From positions 36,097,534-36,161,533 of the forward strand of contig CM028330.1 in assembly GCA_016647705.1 (NCBI GenBank): a stretch of DNA of 64,000 nt. The letters run 5' to 3'. The notes below the pieces were generated by a model. It was given only the letters and a program-made list of their open reading frames with translations, did no database searches and was not told the origin of the DNA. A program made the translations under genes and the position numbers. The DNA comes from Eucommia ulmoides (lineage: Eukaryota; Streptophyta; Magnoliopsida; Garryales; Eucommiaceae). Of this stretch, positions 44,100 to 55,286 are shown piece after piece. Positions within the stretch are counted from its first letter, which is position 1. Every line of letters begins with the position of its first letter.

Positions 44100-46391
44100 A
44101 TGTCATCAAATCAATCGATTAACTCTATAGAAGCGGGCTCAACGTCAAATCCTGTAATGGAATAGACGGCGACTGCCTAAACTCCTTCACATTCTAACCG
44201 CAATATAGATTTAGGGGGAAGTAAGTTCCCAATAGAATGGCTTTCAGCATTTAGGAAACAATATAATATTCATTCATCTGTATCGATTAGGGTTCCATCT
44301 GAGGATGAACGTCCTCAAGATTCTAGAGAAAATGAAGTTTGCCTTTATCTCTAGATGTTTGAGTATGGACTCACTCCTCTGCAATCTTTTTCGCCAAATG
44401 GAAATTACTCCAACTCAATTAACTCCAAACAGTTTTCACCAAATTATGGGAGCCATAATTCTTGTTAGACTAAATGACGTTACCCTTTTTGTTGATACAA
44501 TTAGAAGCATAAGCCAGCTTAAATATCTTGCCAAAATTGATAGATATTACCTTTCGATTCCCAAAGAATTTTCGTTTCTTATGGACCTTCCAGCTAAGGT
44601 CAGAGACTGGCAGCCATGGTTCCTCTTATTTTCTAGAGATTAGGAATTCTCTCCTGAGGAAATGGGACAGTCCTCAATATGCCAAAGCGCTTCAGCTCCC
44701 CATGTAATGATATACCCAACAGTCTATTTCTTATCTGAAATTCTGTTGAAGTAATTTTTGATCAAATTCCTTAATTTATCAAATGCAGGTGATAGCGATT
44801 GTCGGAAACTCGATCTCACTCTAAAAATTAAAGAAGATTTGGATAAGCTTCTAATTCCCAAAGAACGCCTTTAGAGAGAATTAGCATATTGGCAATTCGT
44901 CTGACCTACAATGGATCCATCTCATCTTCAGAAATTAGCTGAACTTCAGATCGATACTCGAAAAAGGAAAAGGCCGGCAAAGAGACTTACCAAAAATATT
45001 GATCTATCACCATCCCAACCTTCTTGTAATGTTGTTAGCAGCTAAACCATCCGTCAAGCCCTTTCTCATGATGATTCAGAAGTAGCAGTATCAGATGATG
45101 ACTGCTAACCTCTCATCACTCGCAGAAGAGGTGTTATTCCTATTATAGTTCCATCCTTGGTTCCACCCAATGAGCAAGCTCAAAGTGAACCAACTTCTGT
45201 TTCCAGGTCAGCTTCTCTCTCAAGATCAGTCGATGCCCCTGTAGCAGAACCTCTTGTTGTCGATCCTCCCATTACCAATCCTCCTGTAGTCAGTCATCAA
45301 TCTTCCCCAGTTCCTGCTTCCAGCCAGAGAACTTCCAATGGTCAAGGGATGACCAAGCATCAAATGTGTCAACTGATTGATGAAGTTGGCCCTTTTGTTC
45401 CGGGTCGTCATGCCATTTTTTACGACGCCATTAAATTTCTGTATGAACAATCATGGGACAAAGGCAAGAAAAGAACTAAGGGTAAAAATAAACCTGAAAT
45501 CTTCCGAATGGTCATATGCGTCCTTCTCCAGGTACTTGCATTATTTTAATCTACCTTTCAATTTTAAACAAATTGTTTGATTGATCTCATGTAATAATAA
45601 TCTGACCATATCAGTGTATGCATATGTCCTCCGCTCTGGTTAATTGTACTGAGGACGAGAATGAGTTGGATGCCCAACTGATGCATCAAATGACTGAGCT
45701 CAGCAAAGTTAAGGCAAAGGTACAAGACTTGGAAAATGAGAAGCTGAAGCTTGCTACGGATCTTGCATTATCCAGGTCTTCCCAAGAATAGTTTAGGGCT
45801 GAATTGTAGTCTGCCAACGAACAAAAGGATGCTCTCTAGAAGAGTAATGCACTTTTTTGCTCTGAGAACAGCCAGCTGAGAACGACGATCACTTCAATTA
45901 GAAAAGAATGCTCATCTCTCAAAGAAGAATTCCGGAACCTTTCAGAGGAGCTTACCTTAGCTCGTCTAGTAATTGACCAAAAGGATACCGCGATCAAGAA
46001 AAAAGACGTTGCCCTCCTGAAATGTTATGACAAGTTCCAGGAGAAAGAGGTCGCTCTTCAAAGGCTTCGGTTCGAAAAGGAACAAATATCTGCTGAACTG
46101 TCGGCCACAAAGGAGAAAGCTAGCAAAGAGATTGATAACTTTTGGTCTTCCTTTAAGAAAGAATCGAAAAGACTTCAGAAGGTTAGATTTGCCTTTTGCC
46201 AAAAATTGGTATCGGAGGAGTTTCTTGAAGCCGATTTTTCCTTCTTGGAACTTGATGAAGAAACGGAGGAAGAAGAGACCAAAAAGAATAAAGGTGCAGT
46301 AACAAAAGAAAATCAAGGTTTATCCAGTTCGGTAGCTGAGGTGCTAGCGGAGAGCTCAGCACAAATTATTGAGGCTGACATCAACAATTGA
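44100..46391 (+). pseudogene. Antisense reading-frame region A of gypsy-3
   Basis: On the strand opposite to gag-pol, between integrase and the 3' LTR, there is a coding-like region in several open segments (for example 44305-44643, 45157-45549, 46027-46302 and 46206-46391). The N-terminal part (VCLYL, LTPNSFHQIMGAI) resembles the antisense ORF proteins of Tat-lineage elements such as Grande gene 23. The C-terminal part is charged and heptad-like (KAKVQDLENEKLKLATD, SLKEEFRNLSEELTLA), suggesting a coiled coil, and ends in an acidic stretch. It is treated as part of the fossil. The function of these antisense frames is unknown. Confidence 0.6.
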
Positions 46392-46849
46392 TGAGCTTCC
46401 GTCAACTCAACTAATTGCTGCTGATCTACGTACTCTTTTTAGTTTCACATATTTTCATATTTACTCTTTATTGCCCTGTAATTAACTTTATTAATGACCA
46501 TATCTTTAACCATCATGATCTGTAACTGAACAGTCACCGCCGTTACAGTTTTCAAGATTTTTTGTGATGATTATATTATGTTTTTATCAGTGCATGTCAC
46601 TTCCTCATTTAATGTGTGCCTTTTCGACGCTTCAACTATCTTCTCCATTCCCCTTGCTCGACTATTTAAAGGCACCACTGGTTCTTCGTATCTCAAGAAA
46701 CCCTTCCTTGTTCCAATATCCATACTTTCAAATATTTCTCTGACAGTCATGGGCTCCACCATATGGATTAACAGCCCTTCTACTTATTCAAGAATCTAAG
46801 TTGAGAGACACAATGAGATCGAACTAGGGGAGCGTTTTCGTTCTTCGAT

Positions 46850-47216
46850 GCAGACAACCATGAACGTCAGAGATGAGTATCCATGCCTTCGTGCCATGGA
46901 ATAAGCTTCTGCCATCTTCGCTGCCATGGAATCGACTCATTTCCAAGCCGTCTCTCGCTATATTGAAGCGAAAGATGAACTGAGAGATGCTGAGAAGGGC
47001 AAGAAGGATCTGGTCACTAACTTTAACTACCAAAAGCTTTACGCTAATGCCATGAAAGCGAAGAGGAATACACTCCTGAAGAAGAACGAGGAGAAAAGGG
47101 CAAAAATTCATGAACTGATCCGAAAACTCAACCAATATAAGGATCGTGAATTTTTCCTTTCCAACCCCGACTTGGAGGATCTTGGCTCTCTCGCTTCTCT
47201 AGAGTTGGATTGAAGC
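46850..47216 (+). pseudogene. Antisense reading-frame region B of gypsy-3
   Basis: A second charged frame, open at 46926-47213, contains YIEAKDELRDAEKGKKDL and KRAKIHELIRKLNQYKDREF, predicted to be largely helical or coiled coil. It ends LEDLGSLASLELD, after which come an A-rich stretch and TATAATATAAAT, which could act as a polyadenylation region. It has no recognised domain. Confidence 0.45.
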
Positions 47217-47499
47217 GCCTCCCACTCAGCCCTGGATGAAGAAGAAGAAAAAAAACTTCTTGTTGTGTGTATGTGTATTTTTTTTTAAAAAAAAAAAAAA
47301 ACCTTGTAAAACCCATGTATCATTTTTGCTTATAATATAAATGTGGTTTTTTCATAACCAATTCTCGACAATCTTATCTTACTCTGTCTGCCCTCATTCG
47401 TAACAAAATTAGGACACCTAACTTAGTTACAAATCTTTAAACAAGCATATGACAGTAGAAGAATAAAATCTGAAATAATTAACCTCACAAAAAATTTGC

Positions 47500-47990
47500 A
47501 AGTTTAGTTACTTTCTGAGTTTTAAACTCAGTTACCTGTTGGGGCGAAATACCTATTTGAATGCTGAGTTGAAAGTGTTTGGCTAAACTCTGAGTTTGAG
47601 AACTCAGTTGTTTGCTGGGCCGAGGTGCCCACAAGGTCGGAGGTTCAAGCCCTTCCTCTAGCGCCATGATTGCTGAACTTGAGATCTCAAATGACTCTGA
47701 GTTTGAGAACTCAGTTGTTTGTTGGGCTGAGGTGCCCAATTGAATGCTGAGCTTTAAGAGCTCAGTTAACTCTGAGTTTGAGAACTCAGTTGTTTGCTTG
47801 GCTGAGATGCCCAATTGAATGCTGAGCTTAAGAGCTCAGTTAACTCTGAGTTTGAGAACTCAGTTGTTTACTGGGCCGAGGTGCCCAGTTGAATGTTGAG
47901 CTCAGTTAACTCTGAGTTTGAGAACTCAGTTGTTTACTGGGTTGAGGTGCCCAGTTGAATGTTGAGCTTAAGAGCTCAGTTAAAGAACAC
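47500..47990. repeat. Tandem array of a 65-76-bp unit inside gypsy-3
   Basis: The phrase AACTCTGAGTTTGAGAACTC recurs at about 47587, 47692, 47768, 47843 and 47908. Each is followed by AGTTGTTTGCTGGGC-GAGGTGCCC and GAATG(C/T)TGAGCT(T)AAGAGCTCAGTT. GAACTCAGTT/AACTGAGTTC-type inverted words give each unit a small hairpin. One spacing is longer by about 30 bases. The array lies between integrase and the antisense frames. Confidence 0.85.
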
Positions 47991-48294
47991 AAATTGAAAT
48001 TTTATGAAATCAAACGTTTATGTCTTTTATTAAAAATGCATTCACAAAGCAAAAAACAAATAATTTCAAATTCTTGGAAAGAAACAAAGATTAAAGATAA
48101 AGAACTCATACAAAATACTTCCGCAAATGGGAGACGTTCCATGGTCTGGGAACAGCTACTCCATCAAGTTCTTTAAGCTAATAAGTTTCTGGTCTATTAA
48201 CTTTGATGACGCGATAAGGGCCCTCCCAATTTGGAACAAGCTTTCCCAAGCGAGCTTCTGGTCAGTGAGGCATTACCCATCGAAATACCAGGTC

Positions 48295-49248
48295 TCAAAT
48301 GGCGAAACTCCTTGGGCGAACTGCATGATTGAATCTACGTGCCATCTTAGTCTTGTAAGCTTCCATACACATTAATGCCTTATCACGCTTTTCTTTAAGT
48401 GGATCCAATTCTTCTTGTATGCAGCCTTCATTCTCCCTTAAATCAGCAATGGAAACTCTTCTGGTTGGCACCCCAATTTCAACTGGAACGACAGCTTCAG
48501 TTCCGTAAGTTAAAGAAAAGGGTGTTGCTCCAGTTGTAAATGCTGGGGTGGTGCTATAAGCCCATAAAACTTCAGGAAGTTCTTCCACCCATTTGCCTTT
48601 AGCATCATCTAGGCTTTTTTTGAGTGCCTCTTTAATGGAACGATTGGTCACCTCTACTTGTCCGTTTGCTTGGGGATATGCTAGACTGGATGTCCGATGT
48701 TGTATTTGGAGCTCGTTGCACATCCAGCCAACTTTACCTCCAGTAAAAGACGTTCCATTGTCAGAGATAAGAATAGCAGGTATGCTAAAACGGCAAATGA
48801 CTTGTTTCCAAAGAAAAATCTTCACTTCATTTTCTCCCACGGTTACAAAAGCTTCTGTTTCGACCCATTTGGTGAAATAGTCAATCACCACCAGTAAATA
48901 TTTTTTGTTTCCAGGAGCTGGTGTGAAAGGACCCAAAACATCCATTCTCCACTGAGCAAATGGCAAAGAACTAGTGATTGCAGTTTGTTGCTGGGCTGGG
49001 ACCTTGATATCATTAGAAAATTGTTGGCACTTGTCGCACTTTCGTACATATTCTGCCTCATCAACGCGCATGGTAGGCCAATAATATCCCACTCTCAACG
49101 CTTTATGAATCAAGGATCTTCCCCCCTGGTGGTTTCCGCACACGCCTTCATGTATTTTTTGTAGAACATAGCTCGCTTCTTTTGGTCCTAAACACAGCAA
49201 CAAAGGTTGGGAAAAAGATCGTCTATACAGTTTATCGTCGGATAACAC
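48295..49248 (-). pseudogene. Integrase segment of gypsy-3
   Basis: This is the longest open segment in the window. It carries an HHCC-type zinc-binding start (HEGVCGNHQGGRSLIHKALR, CDKCQQF) and a DDE core with DVLGPF, ISDNGTSFTGG and PQANGQVEVTNRSIKEALKK. It ends in the usual LTYGTEAVVPVEIG region. It belongs to the fossil element. Confidence 0.9.
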
Positions 49249-52200
49249 ATACCTTGACGACCTATAAACAATTTTCCTAGCGACATCTCTATCGTCTGGT
49301 AAGATTCCTTCCTTCAGATACTAAACTATAGAAGTCCTTTAATCAGTTTCTTCATCCAGCTGACCTATACATGCACACTGAGGGGTTGGAATGATTGATG
49401 GTTGGTCTGGAAACTCAACCAGTTCAGATTTTTTATCTGGTCCCAAAGTCGAAGCAAGTACAGACAAAGCATCAGCCTTGGCGTTTTCAGTTCTTGGGAT
49501 GGCTTCAAATTTATAGCTCTGAAACTGGAAAGCGAGCTCTTTTACTTTCTCTGCATAGAGTCGTAACTTGTCTCTGCCATTGATCTGATTAATCACCACT
49601 TGAGAATCTGACCTCACTTTCAGATGCTGAGCACCTAACTCCTTGGCAAGAATTAGCCCAAGAACTACTGGTTCATACTCCGCTTCGTTGTTGGAAGCTT
49701 GGAAACATAACTACATGGTTTTTTCAAGCTGATCTCCCTAAGGTGTTTGTGTGACTATTCCCACTCCACATCCTTTTATGTTCGAGGCTCCATCTACCCA
49801 TAATTTCCACTAGGCAGCAGAGCAGGATGTCACATCTTCGTACAATGGAGGAGTAAATTCGGCAATGAAGTCAGCCAAAGTTTGCCCTTTGATTGTTGTT
49901 CTGGGTTTGTACTGGATGAAAAATTCACCCAACAATTACCAAAGCTAACGCCAGTTTTTTCAACTCCGTATAACGGGTTTCAGCTAAAATCAACGATTTG
50001 CTGACGTAGTAGACCGGTCTCTACCCTCCTGTGAGTTCTTGAACCAGTGCAACATTTACTACTACAAGGGTTACTGCGAAGTATAGCTTTAACACTTATC
50101 CTGGGTGTACCTTGGCCAATGTCTCCACTGAGCCCAAGTAATCTTTAATAGATTGGAAAGCATGCTCACAGTCATCATCCCACTGAAATGTCTTGTTTCC
50201 CCTCAAAATTTTGAAGAAGGAAGCACACCTATCCGTAAATTTTGAGATGAATCTGTTTAATACCGCTAATCTTCCAGTCAACACTTAAACTTCTCGTATA
50301 GAAGAAGGAGATTTTAGATTTTTAACAGCTTCTATTTGTCCTGAATCTACTGTAATACCCAGCTGATTAACTACGAACCCTAGAAACTTGCCATAAATGA
50401 CCCCAAAGGCGCACTTTTCAGGATTCAACTTCATATCGTACCTTCTTAGAACAGATTAAACTTCGGCTAAATGGGAGAGGTGATCTGCTTGCTTGGAACT
50501 TTTGACCAGCATATCATTTATATAAACCTCCATGGTGGTCCCAATTTAATCTTGAAAAATGCGATTCACCAACCGCTAATAAGTAGCACCTGCATTTCTC
50601 AAACTGAAAGGTAGTACCTTTTGGCACGATAAATGATGTCCCCTCCTCATCCTGCTAATCCATGCAGATTTGATTGTAGCCTAAGTAAGCATCCATCATG
50701 GACAGGCGTTGGTGCCCGACAATAGCATCAACCATCTGGTCAATCCTCAGCATCAGGTAACAATCTTTAGGATATGCTTGATTCAGGTTAGTAAAATCCA
50801 TGTACATCCTCTATTTTCCATTCATCTTTTTGACAAGAAATAGATTAGCCACCCATCTGGGGTATGTTACTTCCCTTATGTGGCCAATAACAAGCAATTT
50901 CTTCACTTCAGCTTCAATTACTTGTTTTTTTCTCAAAACTGAATATTCTTTTTTTTTGCTGAACTGGAGGATACGATCTGCAGATGTCCAAGCGATAAAC
51001 TGCAACATCAGGATTTATTCATTTCATATCAGCCGGCGACCAAGCAAAAATGTCCAAGTTCATTCGAAGCAGTTCTCTGATCTCAGCTTCCTCAGTCTGG
51101 CTTAATGATTCGCCAACCATAAGCTTCTGAGTTCCGTCATTGAAAGTTATCTACTTCACTTTCTCAACAGGTTGAATCACACTGGCGTGTTCTTTGAAAT
51201 CATCAATCTCTCCTGCTGAGTTTAGAGGCTAACCTGCTTCATGAACTTTCTTTAATTGCTATAAAGGAGAACTTTTGCCCTTTATAGCTATGACAAAACA
51301 TTGTCTTGAAGAAGTTTGATCTCCTCTTATAACTGCCAATGAATCTCCTCTGGCATACTTCACATATTGGTGATACGTTGACGTGACAGCTCTCATTGCA
51401 TGCAACCATGGACGGCCCAGAATGGTATTGTATGGTAATACTGAGTCTATCACCATGAACTCCGTGGCCTTCGTGTACTCTTGCTCCTCTTTATTGGAGG
51501 TGACTGACAAAATAATTTTGCCACAAGAGAAATTGTCATGACCCGGTTTCCCAAGGCCGTCACTACGGTTGCTCCTATAGAGAATTCCTAAACTAAAACC
51601 GACTCGTTAACTTCCCAATATACAATATGCGGTAAATTTATTAATAATGGCGATAATTCTTGTTACCGATTTTACGACGGTAATTATTAAATATAAAAGT
51701 CACCATTTAAAGTATCACTAAATAACCAACCATCTATTTTATATTAATCCACTCATTTTCTACACAACACGGTGACCAATTTAAAAGTCTTGGGTTTATA
51801 ATTTAAATCCCAATTTTTCAACATTTTATCAACCAAACAATTTTATCCGATTATCTCAACACCATTTTATATTAAACCGAATATTCAATATATATTACAA
51901 TCTAGAGAAATATTTTACAACAACTACGATAATGGTAATTACCGTTTTCGTCGACTACAACAATAAATAATAAATACAATTTTTTACAATTAGAAATTTC
52001 AAATAAAATTTCTTCTCTCGTTTTCTCCTAGCCGTCCCTGCAACCAAACACTGCGAGGTTGTGAGCTAACACTCAGTAGAATTTCAACCCCTCTAATACG
52101 TGCATTTAATTAATATATATCAGATAAATCACATAAACATGCCCGTCACATAAATCTAATACATAAACCACATTTGCATGCTCGTCACATAAATCCTGCA

Positions 52201-52689
52201 TCGTCCAAATCATATCATGTAAATTTCCCAACAATATATTAAATAATTTCATAATCACCCATGAGACAATTAAATACATATATTAGTAAAGTTCGTAATT
52301 CTACCTTTCCCGAATTTTCCAGTGGCCGCGAGATTGGATTTTGGTTTTTAGTGGGGTGGTTTGAGAAATTTTTCTTTTCTTCTTTTTCTTTCTTTTCCCG
52401 CTTCTTCTTCTTTGCGTCTGCTTCTGCTCAGCTCCTGACTTCACCGCTGTGGCGTCGGAGTTCACTACCACGGTGAACGGGATCACCCTACTCTCTGTTC
52501 TACTCCCTAAAGCTTCTCCGCCTGGGCGAAACTAGTCACAGCCTAGGTGAATGACCGCCGTTTTTCTGTTCTGTTTTGTGCTCAACTGACTACTCTCTCT
52601 CTCTCCTCTTGCCAATTCCGATCACCCTCTGCACCATTCACCAACAACCCCCCACCAAACAACCACCATCGGACCAACCGAACGACGAC

Positions 52690-53130
52690 ACCACACACAC
52701 ACACAACTGTCGATGCACTACACCACCGCCACCCTCGTCGAACCAAACTTACTGACCAAACCCACCACACACACACATACATGCAGTACACACACACCCA
52801 TCACAGACCCACAACTAAGCACACACAACCCACTGACGACGTTCCATTGCAGACAATCACAACTGATCACACATACACACACACACACTAAGTCATGCAC
52901 ACACCCACCATCACCGTCAGAACACATACACGTACACAGCTGCACCAAATGAAAGCAAAAAACACACACATACCCATTTCTTTCTCTATTAACTCTTACT
53001 TACCGTTGGCCCAATTAACCAACGGCGACACACACACACACTCTGGAACACATACACACACACGGCACACCTACACAGCGTTGTCGACACACACACACTC
53101 AAAGACAAAACACACAAACTCACCGCCGAA
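52690..53130. repeat. Degenerate (CA)n-rich block
   Basis: About 440 bases are dominated by ACACAC runs broken by short unique words. Long open frames on both strands here are by-products of composition. Confidence 0.85.
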
Positions 53131-53212
53131 ACACACCCTTCCGACCGGCAGCTTCTCTCTCTTTCTCTCTTCTTTCTCTCTCTTTCGATTTCTCGATTCT
53201 TCATCTCTGTAT

Positions 53213-53219
53213 GTATATA

Positions 53220-53275
<56 letters not shown>
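53213..53275. repeat. (TA)n microsatellite
   Basis: An alternating TA run of about 60 bases with a few G interruptions follows a (CT)n-rich stretch at 53150-53200. Confidence 0.9.
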
Positions 53276-54611
53276 ACAAAATATGTGATCAAACAGCTGG
53301 ATATATGGCTGGTTCTCCTCCATGTGTTTCCACTGCCTCTCTCTCTATATATAATATATATAAGTTACACTAAGCCCCCATTTATTTTAGGTTAAGTATT
53401 AATTAAACCCAACCATAATTTTAATGTTTTGAAAGTTATAAATTAACCCCTAAAATTTTTAATTAAACAATAAATAACACCATTTATCCCGTTATTTCTG
53501 AATGTGCTCAAATGTGACTCAAATTGTACGAATAAAAAAAATCAGGGTCTTACAAGCCAATTTCACATCTTCTAGCTTCATGTAAGGCTTGGATTTCTCC
53601 ATCAACTCCGCATACTCTGAGGGCACTTTTTGGTTAAGGAATCTTGAAATCGGCCAAGACGCAACCCTGACGTAAAAGCATTGATAACAAGGTTTGTATC
53701 CCAACCTTCAATGCTGGTCAGATCTTCATTAAACTGGCTCATATATTGGAGCAAAGTTTCTCCTTTTTCTTGATGCAAAGCAAGAAGGAAATTCGATCCT
53801 TTCATTAACCTCTAACAGGTTATGAAGCGGTTGATGAACGTCTTTTCGAACTCATTAAACGATGTTATAGAGTTCACAGGAAAAGTATTCAGCCATTCAA
53901 GAGTCGATCCCTTTAAAGTGGTCGCAAAAGCTCTTCAAATGGTGGAATCGTTGGAATTATACAAATTCATGACATGTTTAAACTGGCAAATATAGTCAAC
54001 TGGATCAGTTCTCCCGTCGTACTTTTCAAACTTCGTCGGATTGAATTTTTTAGAAAGTGGGATAGCCAGTATTTTCGGGGAGAAGGGCATCTCAGTACCC
54101 TTCAATAATGTATCCAGCTCATCCAGAGGTTGAACTCTCTCCCATTGACTCCTGATTTGTCGATGTGAATCAACAGTGTCAGTTTGAATACTGGTCCCTC
54201 GTTCTGGTTGACGGTTGGCCTCTCCATGGGGGGGAAGTTTCTTATAAGATTGAGGATCAGCATGTCGTGGAGACTCTACCTCCTCCCTGACTCCATGAGT
54301 ACTCGTATTGAACTGCGACCTGTTGTCAGCAATTATGCCAGCCATGTACTTGATAGTTTCTACCATCTCGATCATTTTTGTGTTAAGAACATCTGTCTTT
54401 GCATCCATATTTACTGCAATGGATGGCAGATCAGACGGAATCTATTCGCGCTGCTCTAAACGAACATCTCCGTACTGCTCTTCTGGTACATCTAGGTCTG
54501 ACGGCGATGGTAAGTTATTATTCTGACTTATCACCGGTGCCCTAGCTCGTAAGTATCTCATATCTGCAATGTAAGGTTTTGCGTTCTTTTCCCACAGACG
54601 GCGCCAAATAA

Positions 54612-55286
54612 TGTTGTCAAAAATTCTCTGTCATGTGTCAAGCTCCGCACGTGCCAGAAAACCTTTCGTCTTCCTTCTTTACCTGCAAAAACTATAAATT
54701 CTAATGGGAGACACCGATGTGGTGTCAGTCAAAGAACTTCCGGTGTGAGAATAAGTTAATCTGGATATAGTGAGAATAAGTTACACACTTAATTCAGAGT
54801 GAGTATTACAATTACCTTATACCCTTTTTATAGGGTAATGAGCCTGTTACCGTATGAATGGAGAGATCATTCAGCTGCTCGTATCTCCCTGCCGTTACGT
54901 ATAATAGCCACTATCCCCGTAGTTACGGGAGAATCTCTGTAACGGTTCCCATTACTTACGGGTTGTTATAGTCAATTCAGACTCATTTTAACGTATACAA
55001 GTATGAGTGAAACTTTGAGATGACTGATTTTCTCTTTGACTTTTGACACCTTGGGCTTACACATACCCAAATATAGGCCTACACATACCCAAATATGGGC
55101 CTTATCAAGTGGCTACCTATGTGCTCATCAAGATCACCAAATCAGTGTTTGAACATGGGCTTATGCTGCCCCAGCCTACTTAATAGGCAGGTTTACCTGA
55201 CTCCAATTTGGAACCCATATAACGAATCCGATCCTTTTAGGATTTTATACCTAGATCAGTTAGGGGCGGGAGTTTTACACACATCA
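54612..55286 (-). repeat. 5' LTR of gypsy-3
   Basis: This 675-bp partner contains a short internal duplication of the ACACATACCCAAATAT phrase that is absent from the other copy. It is followed on the - strand by TTATTTGGCGCCGTCTGTGG. Confidence 0.92.

Larger units (their letters stand above)
51534..53554 (-). mobile_element. LTR-like insertion inside gypsy-3
   Basis: This 2021-bp segment starts TGTCATGACCC on the + strand and ends GGGTCTTACA, so on the - strand it runs TGTAAGACCC to GGGTCATGACA, typical of some plant gypsy LTRs. No retroelement protein domain lies inside, which fits a solo LTR. The five bases on each side do not match, so simple solo-LTR formation is not proven. The middle consists of microsatellites. 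Confidence 0.55.
43307..55286 (-). mobile_element. Tat-like Ty3-gypsy retrotransposon with both LTRs (gypsy-3)
   Basis: This 12-kb element on the - strand has LTRs at 43307-43960 and 54612-55286. They are about 93 percent alike, suggesting an age of a few million years under common plant rates. The primer-binding site TGGCGCCGTCTGTGG follows the 5' LTR. Parts on the - strand are gag at about 54410-53560 (YDGRTDPVDYICQFKHVMNL), protease near 51510-51250 (YNTILGRPWLHAMRA), reverse transcriptase at about 51010-50090, RNase H at about 49700-49339 (RSDSQVVINQINGRD), and integrase at 49248-48295 (KCDKCQQFSNDIK, PFAQWRMDVLGPF). Between integrase and the 3' LTR are antisense reading frames, as known in Tat-lineage elements. 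An LTR-like 2-kb insertion lies at 51534-53554. It is broken in numerous places. Confidence 0.93.

Noticed and set aside
47630-47670. tRNA-like GGTTCAAGCCC B-box phrase
   Set aside because: There is no cloverleaf or A-box upstream at the right distance. It is part of one unit of the gypsy-3 array.
47500-47990. CRISPR-like repeat array
   Set aside because: The repeats are long, contiguous and imperfect, lack unique spacers, and lie inside a plant retroelement.
52547-53395. Long frames rich in Thr/His on the + strand and Cys/Val on the - strand
   Set aside because: They are translations of (CA)n, (CT)n and (TA)n microsatellites.
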